From Thysanoteuthis rhombus (Eukaryota; Mollusca; Cephalopoda; Oegopsida; Thysanoteuthidae): a stretch of DNA of 64,000 nt. The stretch covers positions 42,210,507 through 42,274,506 of the forward strand of contig OY735207.1 of the NCBI GenBank assembly GCA_963457665.1. Reading direction: 5' to 3'. A program made the translations under genes and the position numbers. Each line of letters begins with the position of its first letter. Within the stretch, counting starts at the first letter, position 1. The notes under the pieces are model-generated. The model was not told the DNA's origin. It saw only the letters and a list, made by a program, of their open reading frames with translations, and did no database searches. Positions 61,065 through 64,000 of this stretch are shown in pieces.

Positions 61065-62155
61065 CGCTTATCAAAATTTAACCCTCTGATGAAATGCTAA
61101 GATTTCAAATTTTTAAAATATTTATTTATGTCTTTTTGCCAGACTATCTGCACCGTATTTCCACTCCCTCTGTTTTCTCTACATTTCTACATTGAATGAC
61201 GCGGGTTGGTCTTAGAGAAGTTGGGTAGTGGGGGGGGGTCTCTCTGGACCAAATCATTCCCACACCCGCCTCCACCAGTGTACATTACGTAATTACAGTA
61301 AATGATACTAGTAGATAACTGACTATTTTCACTCGCCAAATGACATCCAACATTTTTCATGCTGCTATAAGGAAAATTTTAATCAAGTTTTATAAAAAAA
61401 AGAAATTCGCAATATGGAAGAAAATTATGGACTCTTTTATTGACTTCCTCGTATTTTTTAGTAGATGAAGTATTATGGATCATTCACAATTATTTCCATT
61501 TTTGTGCTACTATTCATCTTCATCTCAATACTTTCGCTTTTTATCTCAACGTTTCTCAGACCAGATAAAATTTGAAAAAAAAAAAAAAAAACAACAAAAA
61601 AAACAAAAAAAAAGCATTAAAAAAAAACAAAAAAAAAAACAAAAATAAAAAAACAGCTAAAAAATATCAAGATGAATATAAATAGTAACATAAAAAAAAG
61701 ATGAAAAAAAAATTGTTAATAATCATGGCACTCTAGTTTTACTATATTTATAGTTTTTTTGGGATATGGTCATCAGCAAAAATTATTCGCAGATTTTCAT
61801 ATTCGTACACCTTGGAGCCCCTAAGCTCAGCGAATATCAAGGGATAACTGAAAGTAGTTTCATTTTATGGATCCAAGTCTAAAAACTTTTGAGAAGATCC
61901 TAGATTAAAGAAAAAAAAACAAAGAATAAATATTTTTCAACAGACTCGTTTTTTGAGAGTGCAAATGCAGAACCCATAGAAATTGACAAGTCCTAGAAGA
62001 AAAAAAAAAAAAAATGATTTTTTCTCCGACAGATTTTTATCAAAATGAATGCAGATCCTAAATACATGTACTGTAGGTAAATTAAGACCTGCAGACTTCA
62101 GACATGTTTTTGTTTCTGTTATGTGATGAGAAGTTCTTGACATTATAGAGTACAA

Positions 62156-62218
<63 letters not shown>

Positions 62219-62400
62219 CACACACATTATTCAAAGGCTCAATTAACTGCTTCCAACCCAAGTTCTCCTCTTGTTTATTCTGTCTATTCGTCTCCTTTAT
62301 ACATAATTTAGTACTTTATAATATAGATACATATCTAATATTCTAAAGAAGTTTGTAATTTTATGTTCTATAGACTCCCAAATGGTTGTACTCTGTGCTG
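60340..62400 (-). other. upstream ASCC2 intron (or 5' flank)
   Basis: (AT)n at 61022-61063 and 62166-62212, A-rich block at 61575-61655. I looked for the missing N-terminal exon on the minus strand and did not find one. Confidence 0.5.
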
Positions 62401-62419
62401 AAAAATTGTATATAAGAGT

Positions 62420-62790
62420 AACTTGATTCCAGAATGAACAAAGGATTGGTGGCGATGACCACTGATGACCTCTTAAAGTCAATTTTGGTACCAGTTTATG
62501 TTGGCATTTTCAGATCTACGAGAGAGAGAGAGAGAGAGCTGCACCCAAACAGCTGTGAACATGTGTACAAAGATAATTTGACCTAAGGATAGACATATGA
62601 TAGATGATAATGACCTGTGGTGACCTCTAAAAGTCAATTTAAAGTCTGGTCAACTTTGGCATTTTTAAATCTAACTAAGACAGTTACATCTGCACATTGG
62701 TGAACCAAGGTGACTTGACCCCAAGATGAACATAGGATAGGTTGCAATGACCTCTGGTAACTTCCTCAAGTCAAACAATGATTTCCTTTT
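62420..62790. repeat. three degenerate tandem units
   Basis: Near 62420, 62580 and 62710 the blocks CCARAATGAAC or CCAAGATGAAC, GATGACC or AATGACC, TGGTGACCTC and AAAGTCAA recur in the same order about 140-150 bp apart. The units are diverged; no coding sequence is present. Confidence 0.55.
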
Positions 62791-63059
62791 AAAAAATCAT
62801 CGAAATGCATCAATCCCTCAGCATCTCGTTTTTGGATTTCAAAGACGCAATGTCCTTTAGGCTCTGTTTAATATTACTAGGGCCAATCCTAATTTTGGTA
62901 CCACCAAAGGAGGCCAAACATCAGAGGAATCAGAATGTTAATAGGGTCTAGCTTAGTTACTTTATTCTATGGAAAATTCAAAATAACAGATTCTTGCTAT
63001 GATGCCCAAGTCAGAAAGGAACATCAAATATGGACATACTATCAAAAAGAAGGGAATGT

Positions 63060-63990
63060 CGTGCAAAATGAAATTCATACAACAATCATATGTCTTTGAG
63101 CAAGTCATTTTGAGCTATTTATAATCGAATGTCAGAGTTTTGAAAATGAAAGAAAAAAAAACCCAATTAAGTGGACAGGTTGCTATGATGTAAGGAATGT
63201 TATTGTATATGAATCCACTCCAGAATTTTATCACTTCATCCAATTGCCCTAAACCTTCCACAAAATTCAATTGAAATTCTTCGGGAGCTTTTGGGGCTAT
63301 TATTTGGTTGTGGAGAGTTGATCTGGTCCAAAATTTCATGACTGCTTTCAGAGACTTTTGCCAAGTCTTCCACAGAATTTTATTGAAATTCATCTAGAAT
63401 TTTTGGATATATCACATGGACACACACAGAGAACTTTTGCAGATATTGGGCCGTGCGGACTGACAACTACAATGTAGTAGAGGTAATAGTGCATTCAAAG
63501 TTGTGATCATTGTTTTTATAACCTATTGTCCTGTCTTCCACAAAATCTCATTGAGAACTTTCAGAGATATTGTGCAGACAGAGGGAGAACTTTTGAAGAT
63601 ATTATGTAGAGAAGATAGATAGCTACGATATAGGGGAGATAATTGTACGTGGGTCCGCTCCCGAATTTCATGATCTCTTTTGTTGCACATCCTTCCAAAA
63701 ATTTAATTGAAATTCATTTGGAACTGTCGGAGATATCATGTCGCCAGACAGACAGAAAGAACAGTATCTAATTTTGGCTGTTTTTTCAATCTGTCTCTCC
63801 ACACAATGCATCAAAAAATTCTCAATGACCTTGAATGAAATTTTGTCGAAACGTCGACAATAGTCAATGAATGCAGTCATGAAACTTTAGAACACTTCAT
63901 GCACGATTACCTTCCTACGCCACAATATCTCCAAAAATTCCATCATCAAAAGTTTAACTGTTTTACGATCACAAAATATTTCCACTAGTT
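63060..63990. repeat. cluster of gagatattgtg-family units
   Basis: At least five units of about 100-140 bp are packed here. They share AAAATCTCATTGAGAACTTT-type blocks, GAGATATTGTGCAGACAG and a GGATCCACTCCAGAATTT-like block. The last unit (63780 onward) is inverted relative to the others. Open frames at 63115-63393 and 63668-63880 simply follow the repeat. Confidence 0.65.
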
Positions 63991-64000
63991 CTGTATGCTG

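Overview
This is a metazoan nuclear genomic window, AT-rich and full of interspersed repeats. It most likely comes from a marine invertebrate, perhaps a mollusc. The evidence for a eukaryote is a clear multi-exon gene with GT-AG introns, long (AT)n tracts, tRNA-derived SINEs, RTE-like LINE tails, mariner fragments and MITEs. The species cannot be fixed from the sequence alone.

The one gene I recognise with confidence is ASCC2 (activating signal cointegrator 1 complex subunit 2), on the minus strand. Sixteen coding exons were traced from 60335 down to the stop at 38831. They are in frame at every junction and encode 767 residues. About the first 30 residues, the start codon and the promoter are not seen and probably lie beyond 64000. 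The product carries the N-terminal ASCC3-binding region, the CUE ubiquitin-binding domain, an acidic EYDDTYD segment and the conserved basic tail. Its introns hold two striking minisatellites (40022-40401 and 43502-44240), a deleted mariner, a LINE tail and several SINE-like repeats.

On the plus strand, converging on ASCC2, lies the 3' end of an unrecognised gene. It has two very small exons (24 and 44 nt) and a terminal 79-codon exon that is extremely acidic and Thr-rich (30732-30971). Its upstream exons were not found. Between this stop and ASCC2 is about 8 kb of AT-rich DNA that could include a long 3' UTR. Two minus-strand open segments there (37220-36803 and 35264-35100) read like protein but could not be assigned.

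The first 21 kb holds no gene I can support. It contains mariner copies (1372-1882, 10440-11440, 16786-17200), a piggyBac-like MITE with TTAA-type flanks (5269-5499), a foldback element (14741-14958), three of the four LINE tails, SINEs and other dispersed families. The far right end (62.4-64 kb) is a cluster of degenerate 100-150 bp repeat units. I found no CRISPR array, viral element or novel gene system. The most unusual items are the intronic minisatellites, the microexon-bearing gene tail and the two mariner derivatives that share one deletion structure.
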